Assembly (NCBI GenBank): GCA_030762935.1
Contig: CM060881.1
Coordinates: 98,692,001-98,756,000, forward strand
DNA length: 64,000 bases
DNA from: Hymenopus coronatus
Lineage: Eukaryota; Arthropoda; Insecta; Mantodea; Hymenopodidae
Direction: 5' to 3'
Numbering within the stretch: position 1 is the stretch's first letter; every line of letters starts with the position of its first letter. The translations under genes were made by a program, and so were the position numbers. Under the pieces are notes generated by a model. It was not told where the DNA came from and searched no databases. It saw nothing but the letters and a program-made list of their open reading frames with translations. Below, in pieces: positions 55,725-64,000 of this stretch.

Positions 55725-56575
55725 GATGTGTTTCACTCACGTGATTCCCTCTAAATCTCTATAACAAATCTTTGTTTAAAAGTTTCTTCCGTCTACTTCA
55801 CAATAATAGGGATGAACATCAGCAAAAATTGTCTTATCTGTCTTCTTTGTAAGCAGAAGGGAAACAAAGGAATAAACTGGGCTATAGCTATAGAAAGATC
55901 TTTGTAAGCAGAAAGGAAACAAGGGAATAAACTGGGCTATAGCTATAGAAAGATCTTTGCAGGTCAGGAGTTGAAAACTTCCCATATGAAAGAAATATGA
56001 CAGAAGTTTCAGTATTTTAAAACTGAAACCGATAACAAGGAATATTTCGGAAATGGTGTAGTCCACGAAAAACATTTTTGTGTGTGTATGATATAATTTG
56101 TGTATTTTAATCATATCTACATTTTTGTCTTCTCTTACAGTTTACCAGTTATGCAAAAGTCATCCAGAATAAAATAGTCTTAGAGGCTATTCCGAGGACA
56201 TTTTGATATGCAGTTTTTATTTCTCATGTAAATATATTTAATATACGGTATTTTAATCCAAATTGTTAGTCATTTTTTGGGAGAATTAAAATATTCTAAA
56301 CTTTTTTTGCATTTGAAGGGTAGTTTGAGGTAGGGAGATTTTCTTCAAATCTTCAGTATCTTTGGAAGATACAGAACTTAAATACCAAGTTTGGTATGTT
56401 ACGGAAGTTTTGTTTTTGAAGTATCGTGTTTGCAGACATACGAACACACACGCGCACATATTTTGTTTTTAATTTTTTTATACAGAGACCCTAAAACGTG
56501 TATTTACAGTTAAATCTTGAGTAGAGTGCAATATTCTCTGCCTATGTACTACATACTAAGTAGAGAAAGTAATAA
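55725..56575 (-). repeat. R element copy with 56-bp internal duplication
   Basis: Runs from ATCTGATGTGTTTCACTCAC to TAAGTAGAGAAAGTAATAAA. The phrase GGGCTATAGCTATAGAAAGA occurs twice about 56 bp apart. The CA tract is short. Confidence 0.8.
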
Positions 56576-56669
56576 AGTAAATAATATGTTTTAAGGAGAT
56601 CTTCTTAGCTCCACTTAGGAGAATTTAGCTATGAGAAATGTGTTGACATAAAAACTGCAGTGTTACTTG

Positions 56670-57377
56670 AAAAAATCTTATGTGTACCATTCACATGACT
56701 TTCTCCATATCCCTGCAACAAATAATTCTTAAAAAACTTATACTTCTATTTACTTTATGCTAATCAGAAAAAATTAGCAGAAATAGTCCTATTACTCGCA
56801 TCCTTGTAAGTAGAAGCGAAATAACGGACAACCGTAGGTTAAAGTGATAGTCAAAAGCTGGTTGCTATGTCAATGAAGTTCCTATGGATAGGAGTTGACA
56901 AGTTCCGGTATGAGAAAAGTATACATTTTTCATAGCAGAAACCAAAAATAAAGAATGTCACAAAAACGACGAACTCCACGAAAAAAATGTATATAGCATA
57001 AATTGTGTGTTTTAATATGCTCTACAATTTTTGTGTAGTAAGTTTTTGTCCATCTTTTACGGTTTAGCAGTTATTGAAAATTTAGTAAAATTCATCCAGA
57101 ATAAACTACTCTTCAGAGGCTATTCCCAGAAAATTCAAGATATACATTTTATTTGTCATGTAGATATGTTTAATATCCGAAATTTTAATCAAAATCGTTA
57201 GAGCTATTTTTGAGAAAATCAAAATTTTCGAAAAAAGTTCCATGTAAAGGGTAGTTGGGGTTGGGGGGATTTTTCTCAAAATCTTCGTGTCGCATCCCTG
57301 GAAGATACTAAACTTAAATACCAAGTTTGGTATTTTACCGACTTTTCGGTTTTGAGTTATCGTGTTCACAGACACAC

Positions 57378-57451
<74 letters not shown>

Positions 57452-57595
57452 GCCTTTTTGTGAAAATGCTATTTTTTTGGATATTGGGGACCCTAAAACA
57501 TATATTTTCGGTGAAATCTCGGTATCGAATTTTTGGTGGAGTGCAATACTTTCTCTATACACTATGTACATAGTGCGTATGGAGAAAGTAAAAAG
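56670..57595 (-). repeat. R element copy, complete, with long (CA)n
   Basis: Best-preserved copy: distal TGTGTACCATTCACATGACT and TTCTCC, a CA run of about 37 units with one AA interruption at 57374-57449, and a terminal hairpin ACTATGTACATAGTGCG. Long frames here (57106-57623) are CA-repeat artefacts. Confidence 0.9.
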
Positions 57596-57676
57596 TAAAA
57601 AAGTACGTTCAACATATAATTAGGGCTTGCTAGGCTGTTAGAAAACTTCTGAATACACGCTGGATGCTAATGCTGT

Positions 57677-57677
57677 G

Positions 57678-57721
<44 letters not shown>
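57677..57721. repeat. (TA)n microsatellite
   Basis: Uninterrupted TA dinucleotides between two R elements. Confidence 0.95.
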
Positions 57722-57725
<4 letters not shown>

Positions 57726-57729
57726 TGAG

Positions 57730-58515
57730 ATAGTATAAATTCTTTTCACATTTATTTTATTCACATGAGTTACTCTATCTGTTATACAAAAAGTTATTTT
57801 TCAAACTATTATTCTTTTATTTACATCATGCCACTCAAGATAAACATTAGCAAAAAATGTGATCTTTTCAATTAGCTTTGAAATTCGGTTCTTTTTGTAA
57901 AGCCATGAGTAAATCAAAAGAGATATAAAACGGATGAGGACTCCTTTATGATAAAAGTTTAATAATTTTAAAATTGAAATGGTTAGCTCTACACAAAAAC
58001 TATCCATGGTATAAATTGTGTGTTTTAACGAGATCTGCATTTTTGTGCAGCAAGTTTTTGTCTACCTCTTACTACTCACCAGATATGCAGAAGTTATTGA
58101 GAATGAAGAGGACTACAGAGATATTTTCTAGACATTTTATTTGCCTTGTAAATATCTTTAATACATGGCATTTTAATCAAAAACGTTAGGGTCAGTTTTG
58201 AGAAACTTTACATTTTCTAAAAACATTCCTGAAAAGGTGGGTTGTTTTTCCCAAATATCTTCGTGTCACAATCCTTAGAAGATATTGCATTTAAATACCG
58301 ATTTTTGTATTTAACCGAATTTTCGTTTGTGCTGGCCACACACAAACACACACACACGCTCACACGCACATTTTTTTTCTAAAAACGCTTTTTTGGGTTC
58401 AGCGGTCTTAAAACATGTATTTCCGGTGAGATCTCGGTATCGAATTTTGGGTGGAATAGAATATATATTCTATGCACTACGTACAGAATACATATGTTCT
58501 AGACGAAGTAACAAA
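57730..58515 (-). repeat. R element copy
   Basis: Full order with decayed ends, from CACATGAGTTACTCTATCTG to CATATGTTCTAGACGAAGTA. The CA core lies near 58338-58366. Confidence 0.8.
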
Positions 58516-59110
58516 AGAAGTGACATACTGGGCAAGCAATGTGGTTTGGCTTTTTCTTCAGTTCACCTTTACCACGGATATAGTTTTGTTGAATAAAATA
58601 TCATTAGTTAATTTCATACTCTATATGGAACTGTAAATTAGAAATCATGCCTCTATCTGACAGAATGCAGCTTATTCAATGTTGTTATTAAAGCAAGAGG
58701 AGTTTTTCTGAAGGTCTGAGAACTCTTACTACTTAAGAGCAAGCCTGTTCCTATCGCAACGTTCTAATAAAGTGGCCGCCGCGATCTGCAGATATCAATC
58801 CGAGTGTCTAGTTTTCCTGACACATCTAAATACCGACAACAGCAACCGAAAGATGCTATCTTGAGAGAAATTGCTAATAATCCAAGACCTCATCTGGAGT
58901 CTCAGAAAGAATGGTGTACGCTGAACAAAAAAACGTAGGCCATCGTTCCAATGTTGGATAAAACCTCATTGTTTGCCCAGTATGTGACTTCTTTTGGTTT
59001 TTTCCTATGTCAAATCTTATAATGTTTATAACGATTTAAAGGTTTCACGTGCCTTTTTTAAAGACCTTATATATTATTTTGAATATTTTATGTAAGTTTT
59101 ACATGAATAA
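58500..59110 (+). pseudogene. Tc1/mariner-type transposase relic, second copy
   Basis: KWPPRSADINPSV near 58775 aligns with the first relic. The flanks (AAAGAAGTGACATACTGGGC, TCAGTTCACCTTTACC, CAGAATGCAGCTTATTCAAT) also match it. Both probably descend from one ancient non-functional element or from a segmental duplication. Confidence 0.6.
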
Positions 59111-59114
59111 CTTA

Positions 59115-59570
59115 ATTTATGTTTATAATGTCACTCTGTGCTGGTTCACTTTTAGAAAAAGAGCAGTTTTTTCAATCCACGTATTCAATCTGCTGCACCT
59201 GCATAGTACTATGTAAAGAATGGCTGATTTCACTTTCAACTTGCATATAAGCCATAATCATAAATGAAGCTGTTGATTCTGTTTACACAGAACTACCACA
59301 CACGCCCTAAACAGGATAGCTAACTTACAACATTACTCTTTTCTTCTTCAAGCGACAAATTTAAAAACAAATTTATTTGTACTTAACAATCAAGTACTAT
59401 TCCATCTAGATGGACCATATCCATAAAATAAATTTCAAGCGTACAATTTATTTATAAATATTTTAATCTATTCATAACTTAGTATATTTCTTATAATTTA
59501 TAAGAAATAAATTGCCAGGAAAGCCTATTCTATTTTTCAGCATATAAAAAGGTCAAAAGTTTCCTTATTT
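59115..59570. other. Intergenic, nothing recognised
   Basis: AT-rich; no feature supported. Confidence 0.4.
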
Positions 59571-59574
59571 TTAT

Positions 59575-59674
59575 TTTTACATAGTAGAAAGAAGAGATTT
59601 ACGTTTAACAAAAATTTGGTATCGAGATTTTACATATTGGTGTTCCCCGAATAAAAAAAAACATTTTAGAAAAA

Positions 59675-59737
<63 letters not shown>

Positions 59738-60005
59738 GTCTGTGAACAGCATAACTAAAAGTAAGTCCAGTAAATACCAAACTTAAGTTCAGTAACTTCC
59801 AAAAATGCTCTACTCCAAATTAGCTTAATTTTTACTTTCTAAAAAAAGGTTTAAGTTTTCATGAATTCCCAATATGTTTAAGAGGTTTTCATGAAATATA
59901 ATGCATATCTTGAATTCTCAGGGAGTAATCTTTGCAGTTTTGTTCATATTGAATGACTTTGTCATAGTAACTGATAAACCACAGGAGGTGTGCAAAATCT
60001 TACTA
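59575..60005 (+). repeat. R element hairpin-side half with (TG)n
   Basis: Decayed terminus, then AAAAATGTG and about 25 TG units at 59679-59736, then AACAGCATAACTAAAAG. Confidence 0.75.
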
Positions 60006-60011
60006 CATACA

Positions 60012-60750
60012 ACAAATTGATGTGCTCCATTCACATGACTTTCGCTACCTGTCCTGCCAACAGACTATTCTTAAAAAAGCTTATTCTTCTATATACTTTG
60101 TTAATTGAGATAAATATGTGCAGAGATTATTATTATTTATTTCTTTAAAACTAGAAGGGAAATATAAGAATATACTAGGTTAATGCTATAGTCAAATCTT
60201 TTAAACAGTCACCGGTATGTGATTGAAATGTGATTCTCTTTGTATGGCCAGGAGTAAAACAAAAGAAAAAGGATTGACAAATACGCAAATTCCCTTTGAG
60301 AAAGTTTAACTATTTTTAAATTGAAGAGAATAACTAGGAATATCTTGGAAATGATTAACTCCACAAAAATGTACACGCCATCATTTGGCACATTTTGTGT
60401 ATTTCTTACAGTTTAATAGTTATGCAAATGTCATTCAGATTGAACAGGTCTTTAGAGGCTATTATGCTTTTATATATCATGAAAATACCTTCAATATACG
60501 GTATTTAATGAAAATCTTAAGAGTCCTTTTTGAGAACATTAAAATTTCAGAACATTTTTACATGCAAAGGGTAGTTTGGGATGGGCGATTTTCTTGAAAA
60601 TCTTCAAACCCTTAGAAGATGCCGAACTTAATTGTCAATTTTGGTAGTTGACCGACTTTTTCTGTTTTTGAGTTAAGTTGTTCACGGACACACAACGCAC
60701 AGGCAAAAACGCACGCTCACGCGAGCACGAACCTTTTTCTAATATGCTGT
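60012..60750 (-). repeat. R element copy, inverted against its left neighbour
   Basis: Distal end TTGATGTGCTCCATTCACAT with GACTTTCGCTACC, running to the CTTTTTCTAATATGCTG block, where the next copy begins. Confidence 0.8.
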
Positions 60751-60751
60751 T

Positions 60752-61600
60752 TTACTTTCTCTAGTACTTATATACATGTAAGTACATAGATATTGTATTC
60801 CACCCAAAATTTGATATCAAGTTTTCACCTGAATATATGTTTTGAGGTCCCTGAGTCTCAAAAACACTTTTAGAAAAAGGTCCATCTATGTGTCTGTGGG
60901 CAGCATAGCTCAAAAACGAAATGACCGTTAAATACCAGACTTGGTATTTTTATTTACTATCTTTCAAGGATGTGACAGGAAGATTTTCAAGTAAATTCCC
61001 CCACCACAAAATACCCTTTACCTGCAAAAATGTTTGAAAAGTTTGTTTTTCTCAAAAACGTTTTAACGATTTTAAAACGCCGCATATTAAACAATTTACG
61101 TTACAAATAAAATGTATATTTTGAATTTATTGGAAATAGCCTCTGAAGACCTCTTTATTCTGACGAGTTTTGCAAAATTTTGCATAACAGTTAAACCGTA
61201 AGCACGTACAAAATCTTATCACACAAAAAGTGTAGATCTGTGCCATATAGGTTTTCTTGTAGGGTTGACCGTTTTGGAAATATTCCTAGTAATTGGTTTT
61301 AATTATTAATACCTAAAATTTTTCAAACGAGACCATGCAAAGCTAACCGAACCTGAATTGTTTCACATAGCGACCAGCTGTTAAAAGACCTGAATAACGC
61401 ATTAGCCTATTTATTTACCTATTTCCCTTCTACTTCCAAGGAAGCAAGTAAGAAGATTAATTCTACTAATTTTATCTCGATTTGCGTGATGAAGATAACA
61501 GAAGAATCTCTTGTAAGAAAAGCTTGTATTTGGAACATCTAGTGAAAGTTAAGGGAATGGAACGCATCAGATTTTTTGGATACAGGATACCCAAAAACAA
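60752..61600 (+). repeat. R element copy, complete
   Basis: From TTTTACTTTCTCTAGTAC with ATACATGTAAGTACATAG to AAGGGAATGGAACGCATCAG. The microsatellite is lost. Confidence 0.85.
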
Positions 61601-61690
61601 ATGTTTGCAGTGGAATCTTGGCATATACTTTTTATGTAAAATGAAATACTTTCTCTTCCTATACACTCCTATTAAATAGAGGAAGAACTA
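61600..61690 (-). repeat. R element hairpin-end fragment
   Basis: CCCAAAAACAAATGTTTGCA and TAAATAGAGGAAGAACTAAA resemble a decayed hairpin end in reverse. Confidence 0.45.
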
Positions 61691-62050
61691 AAATGTAGAC
61701 CTCATTTTACCTACAGGTGTCAAATGTTTTTGTGATGTTAACCATTTCCTAGATGTTTCTTTTTATTGGGTTTAATTTTAAAATTAGTATACAATCTTCA
61801 AATTGGAAGTCATTATTAATTTTATTCCTGGTATGGAATAAAGTCATTACATAGCAGCTAAGTTTCAAAGGATTTGAATGTCACTTAAACCTATTACATT
61901 CCCCTATTTCTATTGTGCTTACAAAGGAATATGTAATAAAGCGGTTTCTGTATATGCTTTTCTCGACATGAAATGGATAGCTTTTGTAAGAATAGCTTGC
62001 TGAAGAATTAAAGAGAAAGGCATGTGAATGTATAACATCAGATTACTTTT
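61690..62050 (+). repeat. R element distal half
   Basis: AATGTAGACCTCATTTTACC to AGAGAAAGGCATGTGAATG and ACATCAGATT. Confidence 0.7.
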
Positions 62051-62254
62051 AGCACCGGTCTCGCTTAATATTAATGACCTTGTTAATAGAAACACGGGAA
62101 GCTACGGCTGTTAGTGAATACTTTTATTTTCGCGTATTTCTATTTTTCATCATTGCGGAAAATAAATCTGCATATAATACGTAAGTGCATGAAGAACTTC
62201 GGAAGTTCGACTTCGTCTCATATTTTCAAACACTTCCTGTTTTTCAGTGATGCA

Positions 62255-62392
62255 CTTACTGCTCTTGTATCGCAATGTTCTTTTGTTTGAAATCAGTGAA
62301 GCCCGAAACATTATCTGCGGTGAAATCTCGTTATCGAACATTTGGGTGGAAAACAATATACCGCTTTTTCTACCTACCACAGACATGTGTTA
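62255..62392 (-). repeat. R element hairpin-side fragment
   Basis: GCCCGAAACATTATCTGCGG, GAAATCTCGTTATCGAACAT and GGGTGGAAAACAATATACC in reverse orientation. Confidence 0.6.
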
Positions 62393-62511
62393 AAAAATCT
62401 GATGTGTTTCATTCAATGACTTTCTATACATCCCTGTAATAAGCTATTGTTAAAAAACTTCTGCTTCATGCAAATGGAGATAAACATTACCAAAAATGAC
62501 CTTATTTTTAT

Positions 62512-62738
62512 AGTGTTTAACGCCCGCTTTTAGTACATATGGCACCGCATACGATGACACTGATGATATGTGGAATGGAGCACCGGTGGAATGTGATGGC
62601 TGGGAAAACCGGAGAAAACGCGCTCCTGCTCCGTTTTGTCCACCACAAGTATCATATGCGGTCGCTTGGGATCGAACCCGGACCGCCATCACCCGGGCTG
62701 GGTCAGAGACGAGTGGCCACAGCACGACCAATACTCTT
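62512..62738 (-). mobile_element. SINE-A copy inside an R element
   Basis: Minus strand has box B GGGTTCGATCCCAAGCG, GTGGACAAAACGGAGC, CACCGGTGCTCCATTCC and the GGGCGTTAAACAC end. CTTATT flanks both sides as a possible target duplication. Confidence 0.85.
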
Positions 62739-62952
62739 ATTACTTACTTCCTTGTAAGTAGAGGGGAAATAAGGGTATACTCAACACGTTTAAAAGCCGG
62801 TTGTCATGTGGTTGAATTCGGTTTCTTTGCATGGCTAGGAGTTTACAAATGCACGCATGAGAAAAGTTTAAATATTGTATGATGCCAATAACAAGGAATA
62901 TCTCATAAATGGTCAGCTCCACGAAAAAAATGTATACCACACACACACACAA

Positions 62953-63192
62953 ACGGCCACGCCGTGGCCAAGTGATTAGACCACTCGCCTCTCACCTAGA
63001 CGGCCGGGGTTCGATCCCAAACGACCGCATGTGAGATTTGTGGCGGACAAAGCGGCGCTGGGGCGGGTTTTCTCCGGGTTCTCCAGTTTCCCCAGCCATC
63101 GCATTCTACCGGTGCTCCATCATCATTCATGTATCAGCAGTGACACCGCCTGCGGTGCCATAAGTAGTTAAAGCGGGTGTTAAACACTACCA
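62953..63192 (+). mobile_element. SINE-A copy, full length, in the CA tract of an R element
   Basis: GGCCACGCCGTGGCCAAGTG, GGGGTTCGATCCCAAACG, GTGGCGGACAAAGCGGCGC, CACCGGTGCTCCATC or close variants, end AAGCGGGTGTTAAACAC. Both flanks read ACACACACAAACGG, a clean target duplication of about 14 bp. Confidence 0.9.
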
Positions 63193-63392
63193 AAGAAAAA
63201 ACAACACACATACACACACAAACGGACATTTTTCTAAATTTATTTTTTATTTTTTTATTCCGTGGATCCCAAAACATGTGTTTCAGTAAAATCTCGGTAT
63301 TGAATTTTAGGTAGAATGCAGTAATTTCTCTATTTATGTATTAAGTAGAGAAAGTAAAAATAGGACGAATACCAAACTTAGTATTTAGGGTT

Positions 63393-63786
63393 ATGAATAT
63401 AACCTTGCGGGGTCCCCAGTTGCTATATCAGAGCACCGCACTTAGACTCCTGAGGTCCTTATGTGACTCCAGGGAGGGAGGGAGGGATAAGGGAAGAGCC
63501 CCGACGGTTATCCAAATCCGAATGCCGATGGGTGTCAGAATGGATGTACTGGGTAGCGATCCTGTGTTATACGCCAGCGACGCCGCCCGGCTACAACAAA
63601 CCTGCTCCGAGCTTCCGGGGTTCCCTGAAAACAGTGGAAGATAGGGACAGCGATAACGATAAAATCTACAGTGTGCAAGCCACTGCCTGGCGCAACGTGT
63701 TCAACGCCGTCGCGGGAAGTCGGTCGTCTCCTTCAGCAGTGTCCTCAGCTCCGTCGTTGATGAAGATTCCACTCCTAATCTCCTAA
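63393..63786 (+). CDS. Unclassified GC-rich segment with overlapping open frames
   Basis: Two overlapping frames of 83 and 107 codons (63393-63644 and 63463-63786) lie in a GC-rich island with a GGGAGGGAGGGAGGGA run near 63474. The second frame has Arg- and Ser-rich composition and a WRNVFNAVAG stretch but no domain I recognise. It could be the edge of a retroelement, a pseudogene or an exon continuing past the window. Overlapping frames in GC-rich DNA are expected by chance. Confidence 0.2.
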
Positions 63787-63789
63787 TTA

Positions 63790-64000
63790 ATTATATCTCA
63801 GGGGTTTTGTGGGTGAGGTGAATATACACTGCATTTAACGGGCGGCTAGCTTGTTTCCTTACAAGAGATGTTACAAATAAATAGCTTCCCACCACTTAAA
63901 TTAATAAATCAGGAGCCTAATCTAACCATCTGCACATCGCTCCCCCACCACTTAAGCACGTGGACGCGCGAACAATACAATGTAGCGTTACTGTGTACGT
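63790..64000. other. Window edge, nothing recognised
   Basis: No feature supported. Confidence 0.4.

Larger units (their letters stand above)
62393..63355 (-). repeat. R element copy interrupted by two SINE-A insertions
   Basis: Distal end AAAAAATCTGATGTGTTTCA, continuing after the first SINE with CTTATTACTTACTTCCTTGT and after the second with GGACATTTTTCTAAATTTA, ending TTAAGTAGAGAAAGTAAAAA. Confidence 0.85.

Noticed and set aside
57106..57623. Frames of 73-113 codons rich in Thr-His or Cys-Val around the CA tract
   Set aside because: They are translations of a dinucleotide repeat and adjoining R element on both strands at once.

Overview
The window looks like AT-rich nuclear DNA from an animal, most likely an arthropod and probably an insect. 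There is no compact coding. Nearly everything is interspersed repeats: several tRNA-derived SINE families, LINE 3' ends with short A/T-rich tails, mariner-type transposase relics and microsatellites. Short degenerate runs of the insect telomere unit TTAGG also occur. No rRNA gene, convincing functional tRNA gene or CRISPR array is visible. The species cannot be named from the sequence alone.

The left flank (1-32336) and right flank (49285-64000) are dominated by one repeat family of roughly 0.8-0.9 kb, called the R element here (about 35 full or partial copies, both orientations, often adjacent). One end carries a hairpin around ACTATGTACATAGT next to a TAGAGAAAGT motif. The opposite end carries the inverted motif ACTTTCTCTA a little inside the terminus, and a TG/CA microsatellite sits inside. 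That layout resembles non-autonomous Helentrons (HINE/DINE-type Helitrons). R-element strand signs below run from the hairpin end to the distal end and are arbitrary. SINE-A to SINE-F are also local names. Other flank features are a LINE 3' end (170-985), a second LINE fragment (53140-53770), a decayed mariner (30388-30850), two related transposase relics (54655, 58500), a TTAA-flanked inverted-repeat element (25219-25978) and one convincing isolated host-type exon (24771-24957).

The remarkable object is 32337-49278, a 16.9 kb near-perfect palindrome. Its arms of about 8.0 and 8.9 kb surround a 65-bp unique spacer (40311-40375). It interrupts an R element, begins AGTAGGGG and ends CCCCTACT, and is flanked on both sides by the same six bases, CTTTTT, so it looks like a transposed unit. 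Termini starting with AG, a 6-bp target duplication and a size of 15-20 kb recall Maverick/Polinton elements, but I see none of their hallmark genes. The arms differ by scattered substitutions, small indels and one segment of about 0.94 kb present only on the right.

Each arm carries the same three candidate genes. Gene A has four exons with three short introns, all splitting codons after the second base. It encodes an unfamiliar protein of about 239 residues with two copies of a Cys/His domain of strictly conserved spacing. Gene B is a 77-codon Cys-rich reading frame converging on gene A. Gene C is a two-exon candidate for a small secreted protein; its two copies are transcribed outward from the palindrome centre. 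The right copy of gene A has a nonsense codon in its last exon, and the two gene C copies differ by a Leu/Arg change in the signal peptide. I recognise none of the three proteins. Together they make a plausible undescribed palindromic mobile element or amplified gene cassette.
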